This document shows, piece after piece, positions 1 through 7,752 of a DNA stretch of 14,377 nucleotides (positions within the stretch are counted from its first letter, which is position 1; each line of letters starts with the position of its first letter). The position numbers were made by a program, and so were the translations under genes. The notes under the pieces are model-generated. The model did not search any database and had not been told where the DNA came from. It was given only the letters and a program-made list of their open reading frames with translations. The DNA is from CAHJXF01 sp039936235 (lineage in GTDB: Bacteria > Pseudomonadota > Gammaproteobacteria > Burkholderiales > Burkholderiaceae_D): NCBI GenBank assembly GCA_039936235.1, contig JBDTIS010000106.1:1-14377 (forward strand). The letters run 5' to 3'.

Positions 1-309
1 GGGCTTGTCTTGACGATCGTCTTCGGACTCGTCTTCATGGGCATCCAGGGACATGAATGGGCGACGCGCCCATTTCACTTCTCTTCTAGCCCATACAGCT
101 CGCTCTACTTCGTCATCACGGGCTTCCACGGTGCGCACGTGATCGTCGGGCTCGTGATGCTCGCCGCGTTGCTGGTCTGGAATCTGATGGGGCGATTCGA
201 TCGCGGCTGGTATCTCGAAGTGTCGGTCGGCATCGTGTACTGGCACTTCGTCGATCTCGTCTGGCTGGCCGTGTACTCTGCGCTATTCCTCAGTCCACGT
301 CTGAGCTGA
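1..309 (+). CDS. ctaE: Cytochrome c oxidase subunit III, C-terminal part (5' end outside window)
   Basis: This is the last 102 residues of a heme-copper oxidase subunit III, an integral inner-membrane subunit of the proton-pumping terminal oxidase. The reading frame is open from base 1, so the gene starts upstream of the window; the in-frame TTG at 10 is not a real start. Family hallmarks visible are GHEW near the beginning, the GFHGAHVIVGL segment in the middle, and YWHFVDLVWL near the end, followed by a last hydrophobic helix and a TGA stop at 307-309. It is followed 13 bases later by a small membrane protein and then ctaG, the usual tail of a ctaC-ctaD-ctaE-ctaG type cluster. Subunits I and II should lie just upstream of the window. 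The family call is secure from the motifs; whether the enzyme is of aa3 or caa3 type cannot be told from this part. Confidence 0.95.
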   Translation, partial: GLVLTIVFGLVFMGIQGHEWATRPFHFSSSPYSSLYFVITGFHGAHVIVGLVMLAALLVWNLMGRFDRGWYLEVSVGIVYWHFVDLVWLAVYSALFLSPRLS

Positions 310-322
310 GCCGACCGACACC

Positions 323-754
323 ATGCCGCCCGATCACGCTCAGCGCATGCAGGTCGACAAGCCAGGACCCGGCGTCGTGCGCCTGTTCGCCGGCATGGTC
401 ATCGCGCCGCTCGCGTGGGCGCTGCAGGTGCTGACCGGCTACGCGCTGGCCGCACACGCGTGCTATCCGACCGATGCCGCGCTATCGCAACCAACGCTGC
501 CGCATCTGCGCGCGATCGTCGCAGGTGTCTCGGTCTCGCTGTGGATCCTGCTGCTGATCGGATGCGCCGTCGCCTGGTCGAACTGGAAGGCGACGCGGCC
601 GCACTCCGACGTCGGGCCCCATCGGATCATCCAGTCCGGAGAGGGCCGTCCACGCTTCATGGCGCTGTGCGGCCTGATCGTCAGCGGACTGTTCGCCATC
701 GTCCTGCTGTTCACCAGCGTCGGCATCATCTGGGTTCCGGGCTGCGGCCCATGA
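323..754 (+). CDS. Small membrane protein of the cytochrome oxidase cluster, function unknown
   Basis: A 143-residue protein with three clear hydrophobic segments, roughly residues 20-45, 65-85 and 112-137, ending in a short Trp-Val-Pro-Gly-Cys-Gly-Pro tail. It lies 13 bases after subunit III, and its TGA overlaps the ATG of ctaG (ATGA at 751-754), so it is almost certainly translated in the oxidase operon. I do not recognise a named family. The position suggests an accessory or assembly role for the oxidase, which is inference from neighbours only. The ATG at 323 has no strong ribosome binding site; an alternative in-frame ATG at 347 would remove eight residues without touching the membrane segments. 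The long antisense frame across this region is a GC-rich shadow. Confidence 0.8.
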   Translation: MPPDHAQRMQVDKPGPGVVRLFAGMVIAPLAWALQVLTGYALAAHACYPTDAALSQPTLPHLRAIVAGVSVSLWILLLIGCAVAWSNWKATRPHSDVGPHRIIQSGEGRPRFMALCGLIVSGLFAIVLLFTSVGIIWVPGCGP

Positions 755-1611
755 CCGCCGGGGCCGACCGGTTGTCGACCGGCGCTGTCGCGTCGCCACC
801 GTGGATCTGGGACGCCTCCCCACTGGTCTGCGGGTTGCTGATAGCCCTCTGCGTCGTTTATCTGGCGGGGATGCTCCGGCTGGCGAGCGAGCGGCGCCTG
901 CCGACGGCAGCCCTGTCCCGTGGACTCGCATACGGCGCAGGGATCGCCATGCTGATCCTCGCGCTGCTGTCGCCGCTCGACGCGTGGGGCGACCAGGTCT
1001 TCGCAGCGCACATGGCGCAGCACCTGATCCTCATGATGCTGGCGCCGCCTCTGTTGATCCTGGGGCGACCCGTCGTCGTGGGGCTGTGGGCCCTGCCGCG
1101 CAACGGTCGCCACGCCGTCGCTGGCTGGTGGAAGCGGAGTCGTGCGGTGCGGCCCGTCGTCGACTGGTTTCTGAGCCCCCTGGTCGCCTGGCTCGCCGCG
1201 AGTGCCGTCCTGTGGTTCTGGCATCTGCCGAAGCCTTATGGTCTGGCATTCGCGGAGCCGATCGCGCATGCGCTCGAACACCTGTCGTTCTTCCTGACGT
1301 CGATCCTGTTCTGGCGCGTGGTGATCGCCGATCCGCAGTCGCGACGGCTGTCGCTCGGCGCGACGATGATCTTCGTCATGACCTTCGCCATGGAGAACGC
1401 GATGCTTGCGGCGATCCTGATCTTCGCGCCGATGGTGCTCTATTCGGTACATGCCGTCGCGCCGGAATGGAGTCCGCTCACCCCGATCGAGGACCAGCAG
1501 CTCGCCGGCGTCCTGATGTGGTCGGTAACCGGCGTGGTCGATCTGGTCGCGGCCGGATGGTTGTTCGTGACGTGGCTCGCGAGCAGCGAGCGCAGGACGC
1601 AGCGGGGATGA
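751..1611 (+). CDS. ctaG: CtaG-family cytochrome c oxidase assembly protein (caa3_CtaG)
   Basis: A 286-residue polytopic inner-membrane protein of the caa3-type CtaG family, associated with cytochrome c oxidase maturation. About seven hydrophobic segments can be seen. Family-like His-rich motifs are HMAQHLILMMLAPPLLILG around residues 88-106, FWHLPKPYG in the middle, and HALEHLSFFLTSILFWRVV after it. A later segment rich in Met and Ala (MIFVMTFAMENAMLAAIL) also fits. The start is the ATG at 751, which overlaps the preceding stop by four bases and gives a normal-length protein; the open frame extends upstream to 415, but that part is a shadow of the previous gene. This is the last plus-strand gene of the oxidase cluster, and a convergent cytochrome gene ends 26 bases beyond it. 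This family is distinct from the Cox11-type CtaG of the same name. Confidence 0.92.
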   Translation: MTAGADRLSTGAVASPPWIWDASPLVCGLLIALCVVYLAGMLRLASERRLPTAALSRGLAYGAGIAMLILALLSPLDAWGDQVFAAHMAQHLILMMLAPPLLILGRPVVVGLWALPRNGRHAVAGWWKRSRAVRPVVDWFLSPLVAWLAASAVLWFWHLPKPYGLAFAEPIAHALEHLSFFLTSILFWRVVIADPQSRRLSLGATMIFVMTFAMENAMLAAILIFAPMVLYSVHAVAPEWSPLTPIEDQQLAGVLMWSVTGVVDLVAAGWLFVTWLASSERRTQRG

Positions 1612-1637
1612 CGCGTCAGGATCGTGGGTGATCGTCG

Positions 1638-3020
1638 TCAGTTCTTCTCGGCAGCGATGGCGGCGCGCTGCATCCGAACCGTACGCGTCGTCACCGGCGA
1701 CGCGGCGTTGCCCCAGGAACGCCTGACGAAGCTCGCGACCTCGGCGACCTGACGGTCATCGAACTGACCGTCGAACGCCGGCATGGCGTCGATTGCCGCC
1801 ATTCCCGGCGGCAAATGTGGCTTGCCGCCACTCAGGATGATGTGGATCACCGATGCGGGGTTGGACGATCGAACGACGCCGCTTCCCGCAAGGGCCGGCG
1901 CCTTCAGCTTTTCGCCCCGTCCGTCGGCCTTGTGGCACTTCGCGCAGAAATTGTTGTACAGGCCGCCACCCGGCACGTGCACGTCCCCGCTCGCCAGCCA
2001 GGCCACGGTGCGGGCCGACCCCGTGTCCGGACGGAATACGTCGCCCTTCGGTCGCGGCACGAGCGACTTCAGGTAGGTCGCGATGCTGGCCAGGTCGCTG
2101 TCGTCCACATGCTGGAGGCTGTCGGCGACGACCTGCTTCATCGGGCCGAACGCCATAGTCGCTGCACCGTGGCCGGTCTTCAGGAACTGGACGATCTGAG
2201 CCACGTCCCAGTTGCCGAGGCCGACTGTCGCGTTACCGGAGAGATTCGGCGCGAACCACAGATCGTTGACGCCGCCGGTGAGATAGTCCGCCGATCGCTG
2301 CGAATAGCCGTGCTCTTGGTAGGCCAGCCCGCGCGGCGTGTGGCACGAACCACAGTGTCCCAGCCCCTGTACCAGATAGGCGCCACGGTTCCAGCTTTGA
2401 TTGCGGGTGACATCGTAGCGATAGACCCCGGCATCGAGGAATGCGACATTCCACAGCGCCATGCCCCAGCGCTGATCGAACGGGAACGGCAGCTTGGTCG
2501 CGGGTGGCACGCGGCGGACCGGCGTCACGCCTTGCATGAAGTACGCGTACAGCGCGCGGATGTCGTCGCTGGATATCTTGGTGAACGACGGATACGGCAT
2601 CGCCGGATAGAGGCGGTGACGCGGCGACTCGCCTTCGCGCAGCGCGCGGTCGAAGTCGCGCAACGAGTAGTTGCCGATGCCGGTCTCGCGGTCGGGCGTG
2701 ATGTTGGTCGTGTAGATCGTGCCGAGTGGCGAATGAATGGCGAGGCCGCCGGTGAAATCGGGCATGCCGGGCACCGAATGACAGGCCGAGCAGTCGCCAA
2801 GCCGCGCCAGATAGGCGCCGCGAGCGACCTCTGCGACGTTCGCAGCCGAATCAGTGCCAGCATCCGGCGCGCTGTGCACCGGCCCTTCCGCGTTACCCTC
2901 CTTCGGAAGGAGCGTGATGGCAAGCAGCACTGCGAGAGCCATCGGAAGAAGCGCCATCAGGATCGTCTTCCGCTTCGTGGCCGTTTCCATCAATGTGCGC
3001 AGTGCGGCTATGACACGCAT
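1638..3020 (-). CDS. Triheme c-type cytochrome, alcohol/gluconate dehydrogenase cytochrome-subunit family
   Basis: A periplasm-facing, membrane-anchored electron carrier of about 460 residues with three c-type heme sites: CSACH at residues 77-81, CGSCH at 223-227 and CAKCH at 359-363 (numbered from the ATG at 3020). A hydrophobic signal/anchor at about 21-38 follows a basic stretch. Conserved blocks GTIYTTNITPD, LYPAMPYPSF, WNRGAYLVQGLGHC and DLWFAPNLSGN place it in the cytochrome subunit family of membrane-bound alcohol, gluconate and sugar dehydrogenases. It is a clear paralogue of the cytochrome at 3618-4967, but has no dehydrogenase gene directly attached and lies convergent to ctaG. It may serve the downstream dehydrogenase or feed the terminal oxidase (inference). 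The start is uncertain: the ATGs at 3104, 3020 and 2990 all lack a good ribosome binding site. I prefer 3020 because 3104 overlaps the oxidase fragment on the other strand; 2990 also keeps the signal. Confidence 0.9.
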   Translation of the reverse strand: MRVIAALRTLMETATKRKTILMALLPMALAVLLAITLLPKEGNAEGPVHSAPDAGTDSAANVAEVARGAYLARLGDCSACHSVPGMPDFTGGLAIHSPLGTIYTTNITPDRETGIGNYSLRDFDRALREGESPRHRLYPAMPYPSFTKISSDDIRALYAYFMQGVTPVRRVPPATKLPFPFDQRWGMALWNVAFLDAGVYRYDVTRNQSWNRGAYLVQGLGHCGSCHTPRGLAYQEHGYSQRSADYLTGGVNDLWFAPNLSGNATVGLGNWDVAQIVQFLKTGHGAATMAFGPMKQVVADSLQHVDDSDLASIATYLKSLVPRPKGDVFRPDTGSARTVAWLASGDVHVPGGGLYNNFCAKCHKADGRGEKLKAPALAGSGVVRSSNPASVIHIILSGGKPHLPPGMAAIDAMPAFDGQFDDRQVAEVASFVRRSWGNAASPVTTRTVRMQRAAIAAEKN

Positions 3021-3070
3021 CGGTCGTTCGAGGGTGGAATGAAAAAGCAAAGCATAGACGCTACCGGTAG

Positions 3071-3361
3071 CAGGAAGATGGCTGTTTCGCCGAAAGATGC
3101 GCATCGATGACTGATTCGAAGACGTCGTTGGCCTACCTGCATACCGCGGGTCCCGCGGCGGATCTGATGGGGCGGCAGACGATCGCGGGCGCGCAGCCGA
3201 ACGGAGCGAAGCGACTCAAGCAGTGGATCGCGCAGACGCAGCACGTCGAGCCGGGTAGCGAAATGCCGGTGGTCCCGCTGGACGCGCAGTGCGCATGGCG
3301 GCTGCACGTGGAGGATGCGCTCGTGCGGCACATCGAGTCCATCCGGGAAAAAACGGGTCAG
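3071..3361 (+). pseudogene. Ghost of cytochrome c oxidase subunit II C-terminal cytochrome c domain
   Basis: The plus-strand frame open from 3071 (after TAG at 3068-3070) reads like the C-terminal cytochrome c domain of CtaC/CoxB. There is a Cys-Ala-Ser at 3098-3106, then GPAADL, GRQTIAG, an Asn-Gly followed by LKQWIAQTQHVEPG and SEMPVV, ending in LVRHIESIRE near 3350. These match in order and spacing the usual pattern: CxxCH, GPDLTHL, R-TLAAG, PN, L--WI-DPQ--KPG--MP and a final LVAYLESL. The heme site is destroyed: after CAS the codons are ATG ACT instead of Cys-His. No upstream membrane or CuA part of subunit II is visible. The frame runs on to 3445 without recognisable similarity. It sits between two minus-strand cytochrome genes, on the opposite strand, so it is probably a leftover from a rearrangement of the oxidase cluster. 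A dead fragment is more likely than a small gene. Confidence 0.6.
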
Positions 3362-3541
3362 GGCCTGGGCCGATTGCCGCGCGATGCAGGCCGTGACGCC
3401 GAAGCGCGTGCGGCCCTCGAACGGAGCTGCGGTTGCGAAGCGTGAGCCACCGCCTTGCCAGTCAGAGATGCTTCACGACGCTTGGGTCCTCACTTCGCCG
3501 GTAGAGATGGCTCGGCAGGAGCGGGTCGCTCGAACAATCGA

Positions 3542-3555
3542 CCGCGACGTCGCGG
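3542..3555. other. Perfect 14-base palindrome, possible hairpin between two cytochrome genes
   Basis: CCGCGACGTCGCGG is self-complementary. As RNA it could form a five-pair GC stem with an ACGT loop, with TCGA/TCGA flanks able to extend it imperfectly. It lies 62 bases downstream of the stop of the minus-strand cytochrome gene that ends at 3618. No T-run follows on either strand, so it is not a standard intrinsic terminator; it could be an mRNA-stabilising hairpin or chance in GC-rich DNA. The rest of 3362-3617 holds nothing I can recognise. Confidence 0.25.
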
Positions 3556-3617
3556 AGTCGATGGAGCGACGGAAGTCTGCGCATCGCAATCCGGCGTCAG
3601 CAGCGACCGGTCCGAAC

Positions 3618-4967
3618 TCATTCGCCCGTGGAGTGGGAACCGGCGCGCTGCTGGTCGAGGCCGAGCTTCTTGCGGACCTCGCCCACCGAAGCACTGCTGA
3701 CCGACGCTGCCCGATTGCCCCAACTGTTCCGGACGAAGGTGCTGACATCCGCTACTTCGGCGTCGCTGAGCTTCCATGCGAAGCTGGGCATCGTGAACTG
3801 CGACGGGAGAGAAGGCCCGGCCCCGATCCGGCTGCCTGCGAGGATGCTGTGTTCCACGCTCGTCGGGTCCGTCTGCTGCACGATGGCATTGTTGCCCAGC
3901 GGCGGAAAGTATCGCGGTTGCCCGACGCCGTCCCCGAGATGGCAGCCGGTGCAGGCATCCTGGTAGATCGCAGCCCCTCGTTTCATGGCACCCGCATCGG
4001 CGTCGGCGACGGGTACTGCTGCGCTGGCGGGCACGCCCTTGAGATAGACCGCGATTGCATGCCGGTCCTGATCCGTCATCAACGCCGTCGAATAGTTGAT
4101 CACGTCGGCCATCGATCCACCGGTCGCGGCGCGCGCGTTGCGTCCGCTCTCGAGCAGTTCAGCGATCTCGTCGACGGCCCACTGTCCCAGTCCGGTGCGT
4201 TGATTGCCGGTCAGGTCGGGAGCGACCCACAGGTCGAGCGAGCCACCCTGCAGAAAGCGATCGGACTTGTCGGCGCCGAACAGGTTCTTCGGTGAATGGC
4301 AGGCGCTGCAGTGGCCGGGACCGCTAACGAGGTACGCCCCCCGATTCCATTCGGTCGACTGCGCCGGGTCGGTGCGCGAAGGGTCGGTCTTCAGGAAAAA
4401 GTGGTTCCAGCCCTTCACGAGAAAGCGAAAGTTGAAGGGAAACCTCAGATCGTTCGCTGGCGGCGTATAGGCCACCGGCCGCAGCGACTTCAGATACGCG
4501 AACATCGCGTCGTCATCGACGCGGTCGATGGCGCGAAACCAGGGGTAGGGGAATGCGGGGTAGAGGTTCGCACCCTGATCGTCGATGCCGTCGTGCATCG
4601 CTCGATAGAACTGTTCGTTCGTCCAGCCACCGATCCCGGTCTCCCGGTCGGAAGTGATGTTGGCCGTGTAGATCGTTCCGAACGGCGTCTTCAGCGGCAG
4701 GCCGCCCGCGAACGACTCGCCACCTGGGCGCAGATGACAGGAGAGGCAATCGCCGGCGGCGACGAGATACTGGCCGCGTCGTAGTTGCACTGCATTCGGT
4801 ACGGAGTCCGCAATCGCTTCCTGCAGCAGCGCGATCGGAACCGGATGCGGCTGCGGGTGTACCGCTGGCGACGTTGCCGCCCGACCCGCAGTCAGACTGA
4901 CGACGACAGCAGTCAATGCGGCGGCGACGCTCGTGAACTGGATGCTACGACGTAGTGTGGGTCTCAA
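3618..4967 (-). CDS. Triheme cytochrome c subunit of the GMC-type dehydrogenase
   Basis: The cytochrome subunit (449 residues) of the dehydrogenase encoded just upstream. It should take electrons from the flavoprotein on the periplasmic face and pass them to quinone or a terminal oxidase. Heme motifs are CLSCH at 74-78, CSACH at 220-224 and CTGCH at 339-343. Family blocks GTIYTANITSDRETGIGGW, LYPAFPYPWF, WNRGAYLVSGPGHC and DLWVAPDLTGN are present. The preferred start is TTG at 4967, four bases after the stop of the flavoprotein gene: it gives a compact signal peptide (basic LRPTLRRS, then a hydrophobic stretch ending near AGRA), and GGGTGA just upstream can act as a ribosome binding site. The frame stays open to an ATG at 5120, but that extension is Arg/Pro-rich and is a shadow of the flavoprotein gene. 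About as long as other three-heme subunits of this family. Confidence 0.93.
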   Translation of the reverse strand: MRPTLRRSIQFTSVAAALTAVVVSLTAGRAATSPAVHPQPHPVPIALLQEAIADSVPNAVQLRRGQYLVAAGDCLSCHLRPGGESFAGGLPLKTPFGTIYTANITSDRETGIGGWTNEQFYRAMHDGIDDQGANLYPAFPYPWFRAIDRVDDDAMFAYLKSLRPVAYTPPANDLRFPFNFRFLVKGWNHFFLKTDPSRTDPAQSTEWNRGAYLVSGPGHCSACHSPKNLFGADKSDRFLQGGSLDLWVAPDLTGNQRTGLGQWAVDEIAELLESGRNARAATGGSMADVINYSTALMTDQDRHAIAVYLKGVPASAAVPVADADAGAMKRGAAIYQDACTGCHLGDGVGQPRYFPPLGNNAIVQQTDPTSVEHSILAGSRIGAGPSLPSQFTMPSFAWKLSDAEVADVSTFVRNSWGNRAASVSSASVGEVRKKLGLDQQRAGSHSTGE

Positions 4968-4971
4968 CGCA

Positions 4972-6738
4972 TCACCCGACGAGAGGCCCGGGGTTCTTGA
5001 GGTAGCGGGTGCGGATCTCGTGCGCCGCCATATAGGTGAGCGCGGCCAGCGTGCCGGTCGGGTTGTAGCCGGCATTCTGCGGAAAGGCGCCGGCTCCGAG
5101 CGAGAACACGTTCGGTACATCCCATGACTGCATGAACTTGTTGACGACGCTGTCGGCCGGGCTGTCCCCCATGATGGCCCCGCCGACGTTGTGCGTGGTC
5201 TGATAGGGAACGACGCTCCAGGATCCGATGCGTCGATTGAGCTTGATCTCGCGCGGACTCATCGCCTTCGCGACCTCGGCAGCCCGATCCGTCAGGTAGT
5301 CGGACATCTTGTGCTCGTTGGGTGTGAAGTCGAAGGTCATGCGCAGCATCGGACGGCCGTGCGCGTCGCGATACACGGGATCGAGATCGAGATAGTTGCC
5401 GCGATGGCTCATGCACGCGCCATGACAGCTGATCGAGAACGAGCGGAGGTAATTCCTGGCGGCAGCGTGCTTCCAGGCGAGACCCCACTTCGGCGTATTG
5501 TCCGGGGTGGCGATCATCTCGATCGGTCGGCCGCCCGTGACCATTCCGGCGATGTAGCCGCCGCCGATGAAACCGAGGCCGGTGTGGTCGAAGTTGTCAC
5601 CGTTGAAGTCGTCGATCACCGTCGCGAGAGCACCGGCCCCGATGAATGGATTGAGGATCTTGTCGTCGAAGAACACGTCGACCGACGACATGGTCTGGTA
5701 AGCGTAGTTCTTGCCGACCACCCCTGCGCCGGTCTTCGGGTCGTAGGGCTTACCGATGCCCGACAGAAGGAGCAGGTGGACGTTGTGAAGGACGTAGGCC
5801 GACAGCACCACCATGTCGGCGGGCTGGAAGAATTCCTCGCCGGCGCTGTTGATGTAGGTCACGCCGGTCGCGCGCTTCCGGTCCGGTGACAGCTCGATGC
5901 GCAGCACTTCGCTTTCGGTCTTGAGCGTGAAGTTGGACTTGCGCATGAGATAAGGCAGGACGGTGGTCTGTGGGCTGGCCTTCGAATAGTTGCCGCAACC
6001 GAACTTCTCGCAGAAGCCGCAATACGTGCAGGCGCCGAGCTGCGCGCCCAGCGGGTTCGTGTAAGGCTGCGACATGTTTCCTGTGGGATGCGGAAACGGA
6101 TGGTGGCCGATGCCTGCCGCCGCCTGTCCGAACAGGGTCGGCGCGTAGGTTTGCGCCATCGGCGGATTCGGATACGGACTCGAGCGTGGTCCTTCGAACG
6201 GATTACCGCCGGTCACGATGGTGCCGTTGAGATTGCCCGCCTGACCGCTGGTGCCGCACAGCTTGTCGAACTGGTCGTAGAACGGCTCGAGTTCGTCGTA
6301 CGTCACGCCCCAGTCCTGCACGGTGAGGTCGTAGTCGGTGACGGCCTTGTTGCCGTAGCGCTGTTCGTTGTGGGTCTTCGCCTGGAAGTCGCTGGGCAGG
6401 AAACGCCAGATCTGGCCGTTCCAATGGACGCCGCCGCTGCCGACTCCCGTCCCGAGCAGGAACGAACCGAGGTGACGCATCGGCAACGCATCCTGACCGG
6501 CGTTGTTGCGGATCGTGAGGGTGCTGGCGGCGACGTTCTGGAACAGATGATCCCGGAAACGATAGCGCAGTTCATCCTGGGCGAACGTCGTCGGGAAATC
6601 GCTCGGCGTATCACGCCACGGACCGCGTTCGAGCGCCAGGACTTCGAGGCCTTCGTCGGCCAGTTGCTGAGCCATGATCGCGCCGGTCCATCCGAAGCCG
6701 ACGAGCACCGCATCGACCGGTTTGAGCGTGGTCGTCAT
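4972..6738 (-). CDS. FAD-dependent GMC oxidoreductase, large subunit of gluconate/sugar dehydrogenase type
   Basis: The catalytic flavoprotein (588 residues) of a three-subunit membrane-associated dehydrogenase oxidising an alcohol, sugar or sugar acid; the substrate cannot be read from the sequence. The FAD-binding Rossmann motif GFGWTG is at residues 14-19, with the acidic strand end LALERG at about 34-39. The flavin-contacting GTGVGSGGVHWNG block is at 96-108. Catalytic-region candidates are His516 in TTHNVGG and Asn559 in AGYNPTGT near the C-terminus. A Cys cluster CTYCGFCEKFGC at 237-248 resembles the Cys-rich stretch which in FAD-dependent glucose dehydrogenases carries a [3Fe-4S] cluster. 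It has no signal peptide of its own, consistent with co-export with the Tat-dependent subunit 3. One base separates it from subunit 3, and four bases separate its stop from the cytochrome start. Confidence 0.95.
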   Translation of the reverse strand: MTTTLKPVDAVLVGFGWTGAIMAQQLADEGLEVLALERGPWRDTPSDFPTTFAQDELRYRFRDHLFQNVAASTLTIRNNAGQDALPMRHLGSFLLGTGVGSGGVHWNGQIWRFLPSDFQAKTHNEQRYGNKAVTDYDLTVQDWGVTYDELEPFYDQFDKLCGTSGQAGNLNGTIVTGGNPFEGPRSSPYPNPPMAQTYAPTLFGQAAAGIGHHPFPHPTGNMSQPYTNPLGAQLGACTYCGFCEKFGCGNYSKASPQTTVLPYLMRKSNFTLKTESEVLRIELSPDRKRATGVTYINSAGEEFFQPADMVVLSAYVLHNVHLLLLSGIGKPYDPKTGAGVVGKNYAYQTMSSVDVFFDDKILNPFIGAGALATVIDDFNGDNFDHTGLGFIGGGYIAGMVTGGRPIEMIATPDNTPKWGLAWKHAAARNYLRSFSISCHGACMSHRGNYLDLDPVYRDAHGRPMLRMTFDFTPNEHKMSDYLTDRAAEVAKAMSPREIKLNRRIGSWSVVPYQTTHNVGGAIMGDSPADSVVNKFMQSWDVPNVFSLGAGAFPQNAGYNPTGTLAALTYMAAHEIRTRYLKNPGPLVG

Positions 6739-6739
6739 G

Positions 6740-7510
6740 TCAGCCCTGCCGCCAGCCGGGACGACCCGCGAGGCTCACGGGTTCGAAGGGGATCTGCTCG
6801 CCGTGACGCGAGGCCCATTCCTTGTAGTCATAGTGAGCACCGGGAAACCCGATCATCTTCCACGCGCTCATGTCCTTGTTGCCGCCGTAGATCGGATCCG
6901 CGAAGTAACCCTCGCGCACGTTCTGCAGCAGCATCGTGAAGAACATCTTGCTGTCGACGCCCCCTTCCAGATCGACGTCGCCGTTTTCCATCGACTTCAT
7001 CAATCGGTCCTGATCATCCGCAGAAAGCTTCGCGAACGTCGTTCCGGAGAAGTGCGCACCGACATGCCGATCGATCTGTGCAAGGGCCGTTCGATAGAGT
7101 TCGGCCGGAGCGAAGCGGCTTTGATAGCCCTGCTCGGCCGTCCCCTTCGACCAGGGACCCCCAAGGTAGTAGTGCGACCCGCGCCCGAATGGTCCTGCGA
7201 GCTGCCGATCCAGGAAGAAGGGCACGTTCGCTTCGAGCGCGCCGGGGCCGACGTCGTCGTGCGGAATCAGGCGGGCACAAAGCGCGTTGACGAGCGCGAG
7301 CTCGACCGGGGTGAAGTAGACGAAGTCGGTTCCCGAGATACCGGGCGGCACGTCGGATGTGCCTGGTTGCCAGGGCATGTCGCCCCGAACGGTCTGCGAG
7401 GGGGCTCCGAGCGCACCGTCGCGTTCTGCAGCCCAGGGCACACCTGCTGCGACACCTGCCGCGACACCCCCCACGAGAAAGCGACGTCGATCTAGCAGGG
7501 TCTTCACCAT
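6740..7510 (-). CDS. Gluconate 2-dehydrogenase subunit 3 family protein, Tat-exported
   Basis: The small subunit (256 residues) of the dehydrogenase, likely the export partner that carries the folded FAD subunit through the Tat system. The N-terminus has a twin-arginine signal: DRRRFLVGG at residues 7-15, then an Ala/Gly/Val-rich stretch and a cleavage-like region near PWAAE. The later part contains FFTMLLQNVREGYFADPIYG and AWKMIGFPG, the signature of the gluconate_2-dh3 family. The start is fixed by ATG at 7510 with an AAGGAG ribosome binding site eight to ten bases upstream; the frame remains open to 7609, but that extension lacks support and would spoil the Tat signal. It is the first gene of the minus-strand operon, and its TGA is one base before the flavoprotein ATG. 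Confidence 0.95.
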   Translation of the reverse strand: MVKTLLDRRRFLVGGVAAGVAAGVPWAAERDGALGAPSQTVRGDMPWQPGTSDVPPGISGTDFVYFTPVELALVNALCARLIPHDDVGPGALEANVPFFLDRQLAGPFGRGSHYYLGGPWSKGTAEQGYQSRFAPAELYRTALAQIDRHVGAHFSGTTFAKLSADDQDRLMKSMENGDVDLEGGVDSKMFFTMLLQNVREGYFADPIYGGNKDMSAWKMIGFPGAHYDYKEWASRHGEQIPFEPVSLAGRPGWRQG

Positions 7511-7575
7511 GGATCCAACTCCTTCGCATTGAACGCATGGGCAGCTTACGGCGCATTTCGATCTTGTCCGGGACC

Positions 7576-7589
7576 GCGCAACATTGCGC
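7576..7589. promoter_or_regulatory. Candidate operator: inverted repeat GCGCAA-CA-TTGCGC
   Basis: A perfect six-base inverted repeat with a two-base centre, 66 bases upstream of the dehydrogenase operon's first start codon. This is a suitable place for a regulator binding site. It resembles, but does not match in spacing, the palindrome upstream of denD (CGCAAT-CT-ATTGCG core). No regulator gene is in the window, and short GC-rich palindromes arise by chance. Confidence 0.3.
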
Positions 7590-7752
7590 ACGTAACGCGA
7601 CAGGCGCATCGGCCGTCAGACCGAGCACCAGGCGCCGTAACACTCTGCGCGACATGCGAAGTCATTCTTCCGTGGCGTTCGCTTCTGTCATTCCCGCTTC
7701 GTTCCTGCCTGGTCTGCCTGCGATTCGCGCATGGTCGATGCGGCGGTGCGCC

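Noticed and set aside
463..1452. Long minus-strand open frame (329 codons) opposite ctaG
   Set aside because: Rich in Arg, Gln, His and Asp with no domain, opposite a gene with clear membrane motifs; typical GC-rich antisense shadow.
1612..1637. Possible bidirectional terminator between ctaG and the convergent cytochrome
   Set aside because: Only a four-base GATC/GATC stem is visible, with no T-run; too weak to call.
1815..3110. Long plus-strand open frame (431 codons) opposite the triheme cytochrome
   Set aside because: Composition is Arg/Val/Ala-rich without motifs; the minus strand carries three CxxCH sites in a coherent protein.
3315..4295. Plus-strand open frame of 326 codons across the cytochrome 3' end and the gap
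   Set aside because: Mostly antisense to the cytochrome gene, no ribosome binding site, no recognisable similarity.
7688..7715. GTCATTCCCGC-like sequence resembling the dispersed repeat arm
   Set aside because: Similarity lasts only about 11 bases before diverging and no second arm is seen nearby.
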